The notes: generated by a model from the sequence alone, not told the origin. Positions 31,920 to 46,299 are shown, counted from the first letter of the stretch. The stretch: DNA of 64,000 nt from Datnioides undecimradiatus (GCA_008933995.1 WARS01000071.1:5610652-5674651); one strand, 5' to 3'. Program-made: numbers and translations.

Positions 31920-34851
31920 ACTCCCGTCCTTTGGGGGTAACTGACTGGGGTCCTCTGCAAAGGGAATAGCTGAAGAAAACAAGAAAATTAGTTCATCATA
32001 CACATGTTTTATGTAACTCTTACGTCACGTCATACTACTTAAAGATCAACTTTATCATAAACATTTACACCAGCATTATAATTTGTGCTTCTACTAAAGG
32101 CCCGTAACTATTTCATCAACACCTTCTAACTGTAAAAGATATCAGCCAAATTCATGTCAGCGTCACATTCCCCACCCCAGACTACGCTACCAACACTCGC
32201 GGGCAGTAGTGGGGCCCACGGCAGCTGCTGAAATGGCAGGACGATGCCAAGACATGGCATGTGGCAGGATTCACCAAAGTCTGGCTCCTCTTTGCCTCTC
32301 ATCAGGTGCAAATATGCTGTGTCCTGAGAAGGATGTAAGTAAACTGTGCATACATCACCACGCGCGATTTTAATTATGATGTCGTTTTTGTGTGTGAAGT
32401 TACTGTAGGGAACCTGGCTGTGCTAACAGAGTGTCCCGGTGGCACCGTAGTGGCTAAGAGACATACACACTCATACTCTGCACACTCTCCTCTTGTCCTT
32501 CCTCTCAGTTGTTGCTATGACTCAACACAACCTTGGCAGTTGGCTCATTTATCTCCATCAACATTCATGTGGTGCTGAACATTTAGGGTTGTATGTGGGT
32601 GTGTGTAGGGTGGGATATGAGGCTGATCCACGTGTGCACATTTCCATTCTGACTGTGTTTATAAAGGGATCTTTGCTTGCCGGTGTGCAAATGCATGGTT
32701 TTATATGTTTATAAGATTCAGATTTTATGCAAACCTTTACTTGAAGCATGGATCCTACACGCTGTTTTATATACGAGGCAACAGATCTACAGCTGGAGGT
32801 GCCTCACTGCCACATTTTCTGCATTTGCATTATTAGTCGCAGAAAAACAAAACAACTAAATGGTGCGTTTAAAGTGGCCTTTCTCACAGTGCTGCCACAG
32901 TGGGGTAGCAGCTGGAAATTGTAGTCAATCACTAATGGTTATTATTTTGCATAAGTGGGTTATTAATCATAACACTGTGAGAATACTTATGTTTGGGAGG
33001 TACTGATCAACCCAGAGACAGTCATTACAATGCATGAGCACTTAGAGGGACTGGATGATTTCCCTCTTGTTCATTTAAACCTTCAGTGCTGGATATTTCT
33101 GGGGCACTTGCGTATAAATGAACACAACACTCAACATATTATGACCTTTTACATTCGTTCGGTGAACTTGTTGGCAAACAGTTGCCTACGTTCACATTCT
33201 ACAGACTGTGAGGAAAATTAGCATCAATTAGCATCGATCTGGAGCCATGTTTGTGGCCACCAGGCAAAGAATTTGGCTCCCACCACCTCCTGTGGGAAAC
33301 ATCTGAGTCATCAGCTGCGAGTTGTCTCACTACAAGTACCACGAACCGTGAGTTTTGATATAAAAATATGGATTACAGCTGCTTAAAATGTCATTTGCAA
33401 AATTCAATCAGCTTCACTTACGGTTCTGAAACTGCTGCGCTGTATATCTGGTTAAGAGGATCCCAAAGCCCTCAATTAGAGCAAGCAAAATCCCCCCCAT
33501 CATGGCAGAGCCCATCATAGTTAACGGCCCACCTGGAGAAAAAAAAAAAATTAAATCACGCTGATTAATCTGAAGTGCACAGGTGGCTGTAGTTCATTGT
33601 GCCGCATGAGCGGTCTCTTACTGCGTGCTGCTAGGATGGCACCAGTCAGTGCACCACTTGTTATAGAGTTCCAGGGATCTTCTTTCCCTCTCAGGCGAAC
33701 CAAACCACAGTCGATTGTGGAGAAGAGTCCCCCCCATACAGCAAAGCTACCTGCAAACAACCAGATCAGTCAATATATACGCAGGGAATGACACTATTCA
33801 ACTCTGATTAGTTTATTTAGATTCTAACACCTACAGTAATTGGAAACAATTCATGGTTAGAAAAGAAAACCTCCTCACCTCCGATCTGTGGAGCTCTTAT
33901 TCTCACTGCGTTTGCACTACCTCTCAGTCTGTGTCCGACACCCTGAAACATTAAAGAAGTGCTGAATCCTGCCTTTAAAAACTTGCAGAGACCAATTTTT
34001 TTTATCAGAAATAATTCAATTGTTTTTATTAATTTGTGGTGGACTCACTGCAGGAGCATTACGAAAGCCCTTTATCGACTGAAACACCCCTCCTCCGATT
34101 GCACCCATGGTGAAAGCACCTCCGCAGTCATCCACTATCCTCCAGGGACTGCAGGAACGCATTGGGAACAGAGAGGATGAAATATAAAACACGATAGAAA
34201 GTATGGCAGGAAAATAATTAGAAAACACACTTTGCTTTAGAATATAAACTGTGCATTTTCAGGCTCCAAAGTCACACATGTCACTACACACTCTTCAAAT
34301 GGTTCAAAATAGTTTGTTGGAGAGAGAAAACATAGGTACCATCATAATAATTAAATTAAACTTATCAATGTATTGATTTTAAATTGCAATATCTAGCTGA
34401 TTAATTACTGGCCCCTGTTATACTCGAGCTGAAACTATTCGGTGTTTAATCAATTATTCTACATATTAGCTACTTACAAACAAATTAACAGATGTCAATA
34501 AATATAAATATAAAGACAAAAATAATAATAATTATTATTATGTATTTTTATTTATCATACATTCATCCGTGACTGAAAAACATGTATGACATATGTTAAA
34601 GGTTGCTGAAGCTTAGCCTGATATGTTAGCAGTGGGTTCAGGCTGACCACAGCTTTATCTGTTAATATCCCTGACCCTTCACTAAGCTAGCTAGCTAGCT
34701 AACCCACACAGCCTCTCTGCTCGCTCTCACAACAACTTGAAAATGGCGTTAAGGAGGCAAAACTATGTCCGGAGACAACAATTTATAACATACAGCGAAA
34801 AGAAGTGTTTAAAAACTAATCTCACCAAGGTTCACGGGCATACTCCTCCAT
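31860..34851 (-). CDS. timm17b: Mitochondrial import inner membrane translocase subunit Tim17B
   Basis: Tim17 is a core subunit of the TIM23 presequence translocase in the inner mitochondrial membrane. Six coding exons: 34851-34826 (MEEYAREP), 34148-34049, 33942-33879, 33750-33622, 33532-33422, 31969-31860. They total 540 nt and give 179 residues (human 172). Conserved blocks include [69 protein letters not shown] and [15 protein letters not shown]. Four hydrophobic segments are seen. Cys9 and Cys78 match the pair that forms a disulfide in yeast Tim17. The odd feature is the C-terminus: after [12 protein letters not shown] comes a run of 12 glutamines and then GAKGHFQ-stop, in place of the mammalian PGYPSYQQYH-type end. 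It is divergent from pqbp1, as in human. Confidence 0.95.
31887..31925 (-). repeat. CAG/CAA repeat encoding 12 Gln in Tim17B
   Basis: On the coding strand nine CAG triplets are followed by CAA CAG CAA, in frame, within the last timm17b exon. Being nearly pure, it is likely length-polymorphic. Confidence 0.9.
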
Positions 34852-34968
34852 GTTTGTTGTCGTCAGTGGAGCAGTGTTGCGTCATCACTGTGCGCGCCGT
34901 GTGCTGTTTTGAGAAGTCTTTTCGTTCACTCTCCTCGAGGACCGCAGAGGGGATTTTCTTCAAAACAG
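34852..34968. promoter_or_regulatory. Shared bidirectional promoter and pqbp1 5' UTR exon
   Basis: The timm17b start codon (34851, minus) and a likely untranslated first exon of pqbp1 ending AAACAG|GTAATG at 34968 are only about 120 bp apart. The interval contains GCGTCATCA (ATF/CRE-like), GCGCGCC and a pyrimidine-rich TTTTCGTTCACTCTCCTC that could be an initiator. A YY1-type AAAATGGCG lies nearby at 34740-34748 in timm17b intron 1. Human TIMM17B and PQBP1 are also head to head. Confidence 0.6.
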
Positions 34969-35701
34969 GTAATGTTACATTTAATTTGAATTACTGTTTT
35001 GTTCATTTAGGTCACTAGAAAACTATATTTTTGGTGTTAGTGTATTTTAGGGTTATTTACGAAACGCACAGGTGTATTTTTATAGATCTAGTCGTCCAGT
35101 TGCTATTGTGGAGCTACTGAGCGGGGGGCTGCAGTTATTTTGAGCGATTAAATGTTTTATTAACCGCGCACACACAAGCTTCAAAGTGTAGAATGTCGCT
35201 TTTTCTAACGAAATCAACTGTAGAAGCTAAACGTTGCGTTGCAACACACGCACTATCGTTACACCGGTTGCCACACAGGTACAAAAGCGTGCAGATGAGA
35301 ATGACTGTGACGCGTTAACATTAGACTGGTGCATCATTTCACTGATTTCTGTTAAGTTGTTTGCTTTGTTTTAAGTCAGACACATCTAGATCCCAATTCA
35401 GTGGCCTTTTTTAAACATAGCTACACAACGGTGCTTGTGCTACATCCATGTTTATCCGTTAGCACCATAGTGTGTTGCTCAGAAAATCTCTTCTCTCTTC
35501 TGTAAAACAGTACAGTCCAATGACCTAGAGCCCAATACTTTGTCATTAAACTGATTGTTTTCTCCAAACAACAGACCAAAAACCAACAATATTTAATTTA
35601 TACAAACATAAAATTGATATATTGTGGATGAGTTTTATGAGTAGTAGTGTAGTGTAGTGTAGTTTCATCAGGAATCAATCCTCCATTCTCTCTGCTGCAG
35701 G

Positions 35702-37246
<1,545 letters not shown>

Positions 37247-37569
37247 TCGGAGCTTCTGGGAAACAAGGCACGTCTGTACAGCTTGTTTCCCCCTTGCTCA
37301 CATCTTAACATCTGCCGTTAGAGACCGACGCCTCTCAAGTTTTCATTTCAGTTTGACTGTGGCTGTGGTAGCACCACGGTGTTCATACTCTTGTCAAACA
37401 TGAAGAACAGTTGTAAATATGTTTTTATATGACTGATATGAAGATTGAATTTGTTGTTACTAGGGCCATTAGTGGACATCATTTGCTAATAAATATCATT
37501 ACTGTGAAAATGACTCATTGCAACTCTCCTTCTTGGTGTGGTGTTGGATCTCGCAATAACATCTGTACA

Positions 37570-37575
37570 AATAAA
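37570..37575 (+). terminator. pqbp1: pqbp1 poly(A) signal
   Basis: AATAAA lies 324 nt after the pqbp1 stop. An alternative AATAAA is at about 37489. Confidence 0.65.
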
Positions 37576-37589
37576 ATTGGTGACAATGT

Positions 37590-37595
37590 TTTATT
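37590..37595 (-). terminator. gpkow: gpkow poly(A) signal
   Basis: AATAAA on the minus strand lies about 120 nt past the gpkow stop and 14 bp from the opposing pqbp1 signal, so the two transcripts probably overlap by a few tens of bases. Confidence 0.6.
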
Positions 37596-37713
37596 ACAAA
37601 ATTTCAATACTTTAAAATCTTTAGAAATCTTATTTTTTTAATATTACGAAAACAAAGTTTCAGATGAGATGGAAAAGGAAAGAAGATGTGGATAAAAACC
37701 ACAAATGTGTGGA

Positions 37714-38992
37714 TCAGTGGTCTCCTGCTCCAACATAGTGACAAATACAGTCATAGTCCAGTGTGAACACTTTCTCCTCATATCGGTCGAGCTGGACCAT
37801 CGCTCTGCACTTGTTCTTGTCCCGCTGGAGAATACGCCCGACCTGAACACACAGGTAGAAATTCTGTGATGAGCAGCCGTACAAATGAATACACGGGTCC
37901 TGCAGGGCAGACGACTCCTCTGCTTACCTGTCCTCTGTGCTCGCCCAGGACCACCATTATAGAATCATATTCACTTTTTGGAACAATGGTCTCCAGCATG
38001 TCCTGCTTTACATCTGCCACAGAAACAAAGGAAAACAGACAATTAAGGAATCGCTTATAACCGTTACATTAGTAATTTTGCAGATATCAGATGTAACTTA
38101 TGCATCTGTATCAGCGCAGTCTTAGGTGGAAAGGCACGGATCACTTCTTTAGAAACGATAGATTGACCTCTGAAGCTGTGGGCTTAGACACTTCACCAGG
38201 CGCCAGTAAGAACGAGCAGTAGGCGTATTTGTGTGTCTGCAGTGGAAACGCACTAAAAGCTCACTTTGGCTCAGCGTTAAAATACGTACATGGAGCCTTT
38301 CGTCTGTATTTGTGCATGTTTTCTTAAAAACTCACACGTATGAATGCACCTAAGCAGTACCACCAAAAATAGCAGGGGCAGTGTAATCAATAGTTCGAGA
38401 GGTACGATGATGGAATTTTAGAAATGGCGCGAGAGTCTGCAAACGTACGCAGATATTTGAAACACCCACATGATGTTACTTTGCCCAGGAGCTCTGACAG
38501 GCGACAAGCTACAGCCTGAGGAGACCGTTGGGTAATGGTATCAAAAAGACTGCCAGCAAAGGGAAACAAGTAACTCGGCTTTGTTCATTGTTCAGAGCTT
38601 TCTAACATCTACGGTGTCAGGGCACGGTTAACTGTTTCTTCCTGCCAGCCTGTATGCTAAGCTAAGCTAAGCTAAGATAAGCTAAGCTACTGGCTGCAGC
38701 TTCATATTTAACATATTTTAACGACTCCTTTTTCCCCAAAGGATCAAAATATTCCTAATAACTGGTATCAAATAACTTCATCTGCCATTTCAATGCAACA
38801 TCCAGGCATGTTTATTTAGTTACCATACGCCATTCACCAGCTAATTATACTATCTAGACAGCTTAATCCCTGGAGATACATATAAAACACAAGACGAGGA
38901 AACATGCCTGCCTGACATCGTGGTTTGCATAACAACACCGGGGTTAGCTGGATGAATAATGAAAATGAACAGGCACGGTTTCTCCAAACAAT

Positions 38993-39045
<53 letters not shown>

Positions 39046-42000
39046 CAACACCGACAGACACTGAGATGGCACTAATGACTCACCGTCTAACAGTCTTCCC
39101 TCTTCAGTTCGACACACGCAGGTAGTCGGCGTTAGGACATCCTCCACACGCATCTAGAAGAAAACAAGGCCGAGCTTAACAGCTGCTAATCACAGCAAAC
39201 ACTTGCAGTCACAACAATCCTTTAAATTAAATACGTGTTAAACTAAATTAAACCACTGGATGATAACCGAAATGAAGTGATGGAGTTAGTCAGCACAAAG
39301 CAAAGACGCCTCAATGATTATCAGTACCTTCGAGTTGTAGTACCTGCCCCCTTTGAAAGCTTTGTCGATAAATCGAACTTTCAAGTCCCTCTGAAGCCAG
39401 GAGGGGGGAGCCGGTGGTCGCCGCGCCTCTTTCACCGGAGGCTTATCTCTACACAGGACACAGAAAATGAACAAATACTTAGTAAGTTTGCTCAAACAAA
39501 ACATGAACATGTTGTTAACTAAAAAAAGGAAATAAAAACTACTGCAGCAGGGTCAAATGTATAAAATGACAACATTCAAAATACTGAATGTAGTGGTAAA
39601 GTACCTGTCACGACTTGACTCTCTGTATTTCCTCTTTCTCTCATCTTTGCCTCCGTCTCGTTCTGAAGACTTGTGTTTTACCTCCACGCCATTACTCCTC
39701 CTCTCTTTCTCCTCCCGTCTCTGTTGCTCCTTCTCTCGCTCTTTCTCCTTTTCCTTTTCTTTGTGGGCTTTACTGAGGCGACCTGGTTAGTGGGGGGATA
39801 ACTGAGAATAAAACCCTCACATGAAAGCTAAAATGTCACTGACGGATAAACCGGTTCATCCAAGCCAGTGCCTCACACAACCAATAGCAATCAGAAAATA
39901 ATGATTATAAAACTGTTAATTGATTATCACATTGCAGTTTAATTGATAATACTCTGTTTTATTTCTTCAGTTACTTACTGAGATCTTTGCCGTATTTTTC
40001 ATATTCCTTGCGCCCAACCAGTTTAATAGCATACTGGCTCACCGTCACAGTCTTGCTTCCAATAGCCAGCTTCACCATAACTCGAGCGTTGTCTGCATCA
40101 ACGCCTTCAATCTGGGGCACATCGATGAAATGATGGCAGGTTATTAAAAGAAAATAATAAAGAAACACTGCAGTGGGCTGTGTGATACCTTACTCCTGTG
40201 TCAGGAGATAACTAAATGCTGAAGCTAGAAACATATCTCAGATCAAGTCTAACCTTGCCATACAAGTCTTTATGTGCCCCAGACTCCACCAGCACGCAGC
40301 CGCCTGGACCCATCACTAGTTCCTCCTCCTTCGCTTGCTCTTCGCCTGGCTTGGGGGGACGCCGGTGTTTGCTGGGCTCCAGGTCCTTTATTGCTGAACG
40401 ATCAGCTCCAAGACCCAAACCTTTAGGACGGAGCTGGTGTTCGATTGGCTTCACGTCTCTGCGGCAGACAGGGAATGGCAACATTAAAATCAATAAACAA
40501 AGAGATGGGCATGGAGGATGTGCAGGAGGCAGCTGCAGTGTATCATATTAATGCAGGTTTATGTGCAAAAGCATTAAGATATCACGAGTTGGACTGACAA
40601 ACACAAACTTGAACTTAACAATTTCCAATGCTGATTTAATAGGTATTCAACCTAGAGCTGCAATGATGATGTTAATTATCAATTAGAGGTGCAAGTTAGG
40701 CATTATATTAACTATATGAGAAAAAGCAGGGTTTCATTGTGGCACTTACTGTTTAAATGTGCGTCCAATGCCTTCTTCTTTACTCCAGCCCATCCCTTTA
40801 AGCATTGCTAGTCCATAAGCCGCAACAGGAACGCTCTCATAATCTGCCTCTGTTGACTGGCAAACACATACAGTGATATCGTCTTTTTGAAAAATCGGAG
40901 AAATACATTAAAAACTCGAGCGATAAGAAATACAGAATCCACAGGCTGTATTAAAATGTATATCAGGGTTATATGAGGTGCTTATGTAATCGCTGAGCTC
41001 TGTTAGTGTGGACTGTCAGAGAGAAACAGTTTGTGTTGTCGGTCTTAGTCAGCCTTTTGGCTCCAGGCTGTCAGACTCAGCCTGAGCTGACTACAGTCAC
41101 CAGGAAGCAGCCACAGCAGCCCTCATCGGAGCAATGGCCCGGCTCATCTCTGTCTCCACTGAGGGCTTTCCTCTGAGGGAAGCTGGGGGCCAATTCTCAC
41201 AGAGAAGACTGCATTAAAATGAGCTTGGGGGCACAGCGGGCAAGATTTCCCTGACTCTCCTGTTCCGACGGTCATATCTACAGTGACTGAGAGCAGCAGT
41301 GGGGTGACAGTCTCTGAAAAGAAAAGAAACGGAAAGCGATCCGATTGGCTGCATGTCTCTGGGGAAAATGTTGACGCCTGTCTGCCACCAAAGCTTTACT
41401 GTACTGACAAAGTCATCCGTGCCCATACGCACTCGCACAGCCGTGTATGCACACAGGGGTGTTTACTCGGGTGACCGTCAGCACTTTCACACACTCAAAT
41501 TTCAATATAAAACAAAGCAGCCAGTCTGCTGGACATTTTGTACTGTCGGGCATTTTCATGTGCACACTTAAAATGCCTCATGCAGTACATCGCATTGTGA
41601 TCTTCACATCTGATTCCATTAAAGAATAAATTATAAAGAGAATAAAAGACACATCCACCTCAAACAACTATTACACAAGGCAGGAAACCTATAATACAGC
41701 ACAAAGACAAATCGTGTTCTTCCAAGTAATCTCAATATGTGCAATGACATGAAAGTTCATGCTGGAGTAGTTATGAAATAATCAGTATTTTAATTGATTT
41801 GACATATGACACTACTATTCCTTATTTGTGTTATTTCTCTTGGATGCTGTCATGTCAGGATTTTCTGTTTTTCTAACATTTGGGTATACTTTCAAAATAT
41901 TGAACGTGCTCTCTAGATCAGAAGCAGACTAATGCTGAAGAGTCAAAACAATATCCTGCAAGGGTTTGATCAAGACCTTATCCAGTAAATTATTGAGCAC

Positions 42001-42855
42001 CTCTGCAGTAGATTGTAGTGAATTACTGGGGCAAAATTAGTATCCATACTCACAGACTCAGGCCGTAGATCCACCTTTATATGGTCTCCATCCTCATAGC
42101 CATCGGGTACTTTGTTTTGCATCAGCAGGGGGATGCTGAGGTCCAGGTTTCTTTCTGGCTGAGTGCCATTCTGCCACTGCTCAAGCTGCCTCCGGGAGTC
42201 TACAAGCACAAATTTGATAAGCATAATGAGCTTTGAATGAAATCTGACGATACCATCTCCCTTCCAAACCAAACATAAACAAACCGTATCTTATAAAGTC
42301 ACACACCTTCAATGAGTTCTTTAACGGCCTGGGAATCCACAGAGTCATTGTCCTGGGGTGTGTCTTGGGTTTTGCCTCCAGTCTTCTCGCCCTGGCCCGC
42401 TCGGTCTGGTTTGTGCCAGCGGTTCTTCTGGATCAGAGGGATGATGAGCTCTTTGGGCTTCTCAGATGGTTTTGAACTGCCGAACATAAAGTTAGCAAGC
42501 TAGCAAACAAAGCAGCACCAAAACATGCCCAGAACATACCTGCTTATCATTTGCTAACAAAAACAATTTAAAAACAAGTAACGTTGCTAGCCGGCTACGT
42601 CAAAATGGAAACGTATCTGTTACGCTAGTGCTAGCAACGTTAGTTAGCATTAGCATACGATGCTTACCTTTGTAATTCATTCCTGTCAATCCCAGTCAAG
42701 TAATCTTTTTCATCTTTCTTGATAGCGTCGCCTGACGAAGGTTTGAATTTACTGACTGTTTTAGTGAAACCAAACGACACCGTGTTTTTTTTCTCTCCCT
42801 GGTCCCCAGAAGTAGCAGGCTTCGACACATCTATGTCTTCCCCGTGCGACGCCAT
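37714..42855 (-). CDS. gpkow: G-patch domain and KOW motifs protein (spliceosome)
   Basis: GPKOW is a nuclear RNA-binding splicing factor (Spp2 family) whose G-patch recruits the DEAH helicase DHX16. Eleven coding exons: 42855-42668, 42476-42307, 42199-42054, 40856-40750, 40458-40254, 40111-39979, 39782-39605, 39448-39328, 39153-39084, 38013-37928, 37842-37714. They total 1533 nt, 510 residues (human 476). Recognisable parts: [10 protein letters not shown] near the N-terminus, [10 protein letters not shown], the G-patch ([20 protein letters not shown], exon 4), [12 protein letters not shown]1 ([17 protein letters not shown]), a Lys/Glu-rich insert in exon 7, [14 protein letters not shown], and KOW2 in the last exons ([14 protein letters not shown]). 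All junctions are GT-AG with matching phases. Intron 9 holds a (GA)n tract and a dispersed repeat fragment. Confidence 0.95.
38640..38790. repeat. Fragment of GCTAAGCTAAGC-type dispersed repeat
   Basis: A GCTAAG run followed by CTACTGGCTGCAGCTTCATATTTAAC matches the right arm of the element at 61725-62225. It lies in gpkow intron 9. Similar short fragments occur at about 13230-13330 (cacna1f intron 43) and 52590-52850. Confidence 0.6.
38997..39042. repeat. (GA)n microsatellite
   Basis: About 23 uninterrupted GA units in gpkow intron 9, 41 bp from the exon 9 donor. Confidence 0.97.
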
Positions 42856-42886
42856 TATTGTTTGTAACGAGAGACCTGGAAGAAAG

Positions 42887-42964
42887 GAATTCTGGTAGTT
42901 GTAGTTTCAATTCTTCGCACTTGTCTCGTTTAAGGCTCAAACATGACTACACTTCCCATCACGC
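42887..42964. promoter_or_regulatory. gpkow: gpkow promoter with paired ACTACA-type (ZNF143/THAP11) motifs
   Basis: The plus strand has ACTACACTTCCCATCACGC from 42946, and the minus strand has ACTACAACTACCAGAATTC over 42905-42887. Both resemble the ACTACAnnTCCCA promoter element bound by ZNF143/THAP11. They lie 32-110 bp upstream of the gpkow ATG, in opposite orientations. Function is inferred from motif and position. Confidence 0.5.
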
Positions 42965-43027
42965 AGCAGAATTAAAGGTACAATCACCAATTAGCACGGT
43001 TTGGACTTTATAGTGGTGTAGTTGAGG

Positions 43028-43064
43028 TTTTAGTTGAGCCTATTTGAGGTAGGCTCAACTAAAA
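43028..43064. other. Perfect 15-bp inverted repeat, 7-nt loop
   Basis: TTTTAGTTGAGCCTA (43028-43042), loop TTTGAGG, then its exact reverse complement (43050-43064), about 170 bp upstream of the gpkow start codon. Confidence 0.95.
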
Positions 43065-44667
43065 TTTAATCTAATCCACAGGAAAACGAGAGAAATGCAC
43101 ACAGAAAGCGAATACAGTTTGCATATATTTACAATTACATTACAAAACTATATGTGTGTCCTCAATAATACTCAAATTAGTTTGTCAAAACAGTAGCCTA
43201 AATAAATCGCCGTAGTCTTTTTATATTTTGTGACGCTTTTCCATTTTTTTTTTGCAGTTTATTTAGTAAATTATTGAAAACAATTTTTGACAAATGATTT
43301 AATTTTATGGTCCCAACTTTTCACAAGATCTGTGGGAATCGTTTTAATAAAGTAGGAGTTTTGGCGAGTTCAGGTTGATATGGGTTATATAGTTACTTGA
43401 TACACAGGACCCATTTCATTTTCCATATAAGGCTCATTACAGTTTTATCTGAACTACATTAAACTCACAGCTTTATAGACTGGGAAAATACTGTAACCAA
43501 ATGGCACTGAATAATCATTTTAAATTAGTCTTGAAAACCTCTCGTTTTATCTGGTTCTCACGCCTTTAAATCCTGGCTGTAACTCGTAAGCGAAAAGTGA
43601 TGCTGCTGATGCAGGTAGAGAGGGACTGAGAATAATAAGGGGCGGTACTTTTAACTCCTTTTATTCCCTCCCTTTCGTGCTCCTTAACTTCCCACGATAA
43701 CCCTCTTATTTACCCTTTAACCATTGTTTCTATTCTCCAAAAGTGCCTTTTGGAGGCATGAGCATCGACCTGACCACTCTTGCTACCAGACAGCGCAGTC
43801 TTTATCTTATCTGATCCAATCTTCAGCAATTGACGCTCCGCGCCCTGATTGCACCGCCGCCTGACACCTCCACCCGGTCAAACAGACAATACCGACGCTT
43901 TGTCTTTTTCGGTTCCCGCAACAAAATCAAACAACACGTGTATCCGCAATTATTTAACCTGCGCGATCTGCGGGCGAAGACAGCGAGGGAGGCTTTGACG
44001 AGGAGAGAGCGACCATGAAGGTAAAAAAAAAAAAAAAAAAAATCCTTGTAGTCAAATTAAACTCCTGCACTTATTATTCAGCGCCACTCCTGACAAGTTA
44101 AACAGCGCGTTTTGACCATGACATTTATCCGTCTCCCATGTTATTTTGCCTATAGCCGTGCAGCAGCTGCTAAATTTATAAGCGACCGCTGTCAGATTTG
44201 CCCGATAGTGTGTTCGTGTGTGTTTGTGCATGTGTGTTTGTGCATGTGTGTGTGTGTGTGTGTTCCCTCTCTCGCTCTCTCTCTCTCTCCTCTCTCCTCA
44301 CTCTCTCTCACTCCCTCTACAAGATCACCACGGCTCTCGGAGCATCACTGTCCAAATATCCCGTCAGCCGTGCACATCGCCTCTGACTTTCTCTGGGATA
44401 CGGTGCATTCACACGTTGCTTTTTATTTAGCATACACACACTCACACCAGGCGTTTTCTCGTTTAAAACAAAACCAATCAACTCGTATTTATTTAAAGTG
44501 CAGGCTTGTTCTTGAATCTCAGTCGGGTCAATGTATATAGACGCGTTCAAACGGATCCTCTTTGAAAGGCTGAACTGCTTGAAAAGAATGTGTGTGTGTC
44601 AGCGACAAGGCAGGTCAGTATTTTCCCTAAATATAAGAAATATGAGAATCTGTTGTCTGTAATCCAA

Positions 44668-44698
<31 letters not shown>

Positions 44699-44867
44699 TG
44701 AGAGAGTGTGTGTGATGCAGGGTGGGTGAGTGAGAGAGTGTGTGTGCATGTAAACTAGTCAGTTAGAGTTCGTTAGTGAGTAAGGAATGTGGGTTTGTGA
44801 TGATGGTGGCAGATCTCAGGGATAAGACAGGTGATGAAGTTTACAGTGGTTTACAGCGGGGGGGGAT

Positions 44868-44904
<37 letters not shown>

Positions 44905-46257
44905 GTCATGATTAGGTTTGAAAAGTTAGTTGAGACCATGTTAATGTGTACATTCATGCTTTTCTAGTGTTTGTTTTGCTCTCGCCTTAATGGAGTGTAA
45001 ACAGAAGCCTGTGTTCATTGCACCTGTGCCCATTTTGCCATAAGAAATACACCGACTTGCAAAATGTACTCTGCAGTTCATGGCCAGGTGTGTGTGCACG
45101 CATGTGTGTAGGAGTGTGCACGAGTGCCTGGCAGCTCTGTGCATGAGTGTGTGTGGTTGCTGTTTGTTTAGGGTGTGTCCCTGCACGATACATGGAGCTT
45201 GTTTTGAAGTGATGGATGTGTGACCCCGACTTAATACTGAGCATTGCTCTGGGTTTGGAAAGCAGTCAAGGTTATGCTGTTATTATGAATCATTCATTCG
45301 TTGGGGAAGAGAAGAAGAGACATGTGGTGTTTGACTGTCCACACATGCTCTCATGCTGCTCAGGTCCTCCCACTGTTTGTTTTTTCCACGGTCTCGTGTT
45401 TGAGCCCGGCGCCTCTTGTGCAGCATAACTGAGCGAAGCCTTTTAGTTTCCTCCTGAATTTGTCCTCCTTTGATTCCAGTTCTCAGCCCAAGTTTGAAGC
45501 GCCAGTAAGTGGAAATGCATGTCGACGCACAAACATGACTCCGCTCTCACTGCTAACAAGAGGGGAGGATGAAGTGAGGTGCATTTCTCCTCTGTTGTAG
45601 TAATGCATGTCATCTGGGAGTTGTTGATTGTCTAATTATGTACCTCCTGTGTCCTTCGGCATCATGCATATTCATGCTGCTGTTTTAAGGTGTGGTGAAA
45701 ACAAAGTATGCGTGTGTGTGTGTGTGTGTCTGTGTGTGGGCTGTGTGTTGTGTGTGTGTGTGCATGGCAGTTTACCCTTGACAGGGCAGGGCTACGCAGG
45801 CATATTCTCCCATCTGTGGTCCAAACCTTTGCTCCCAGCCACTGCATTTGGATTCTGCGGTTGTAGCCTGCTCTATTCTTAGTTCTCAACAGTTCATGTT
45901 GAGTCTGATATGAAATTTCAACAACAGCCACAACCACAACATTCCCATGCTTGAACCATACCTCTCAGTACCCCTGCCTATATGCGCTGAGATTCAATTT
46001 GGATCGGATAAGTCACTGTTAAGTGGTTAGACTCTGACTGAGGTAGCGAATCAATAACTAATCAATGCAAGTGTGTGGCCTTACAATTTACCCAGTGCCA
46101 TATTTGAAATGTCAAGAAGGCAATGAATCCATGTATCCTTGAGTCAGATCTGAGTTGGACAACCGGGATCAATATCAGGTGGTGAGACAGGCAGCAGGAG
46201 CAGGCGAGGGTCACCTTCACCCATCCCTACTGAATCAGCAGTATCTCTCTCTACACT

Positions 46258-46259
46258 CA

Positions 46260-46299
<40 letters not shown>
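46258..46299. repeat. (AC)n microsatellite
   Basis: About 20 AC units, the longest of the several CA/TG tracts between gpkow and the MAGI-like gene. Confidence 0.95.

Noticed and set aside
43985..44025. GCGACCATGAAG|GTAAAA as a coding first exon of the MAGI-like gene
   Set aside because: The family N-terminus MSK..KK.HW starts at 53948 with its own ATG; an upstream Met-Lys cannot be joined with confidence. It may still be a 5' UTR exon.
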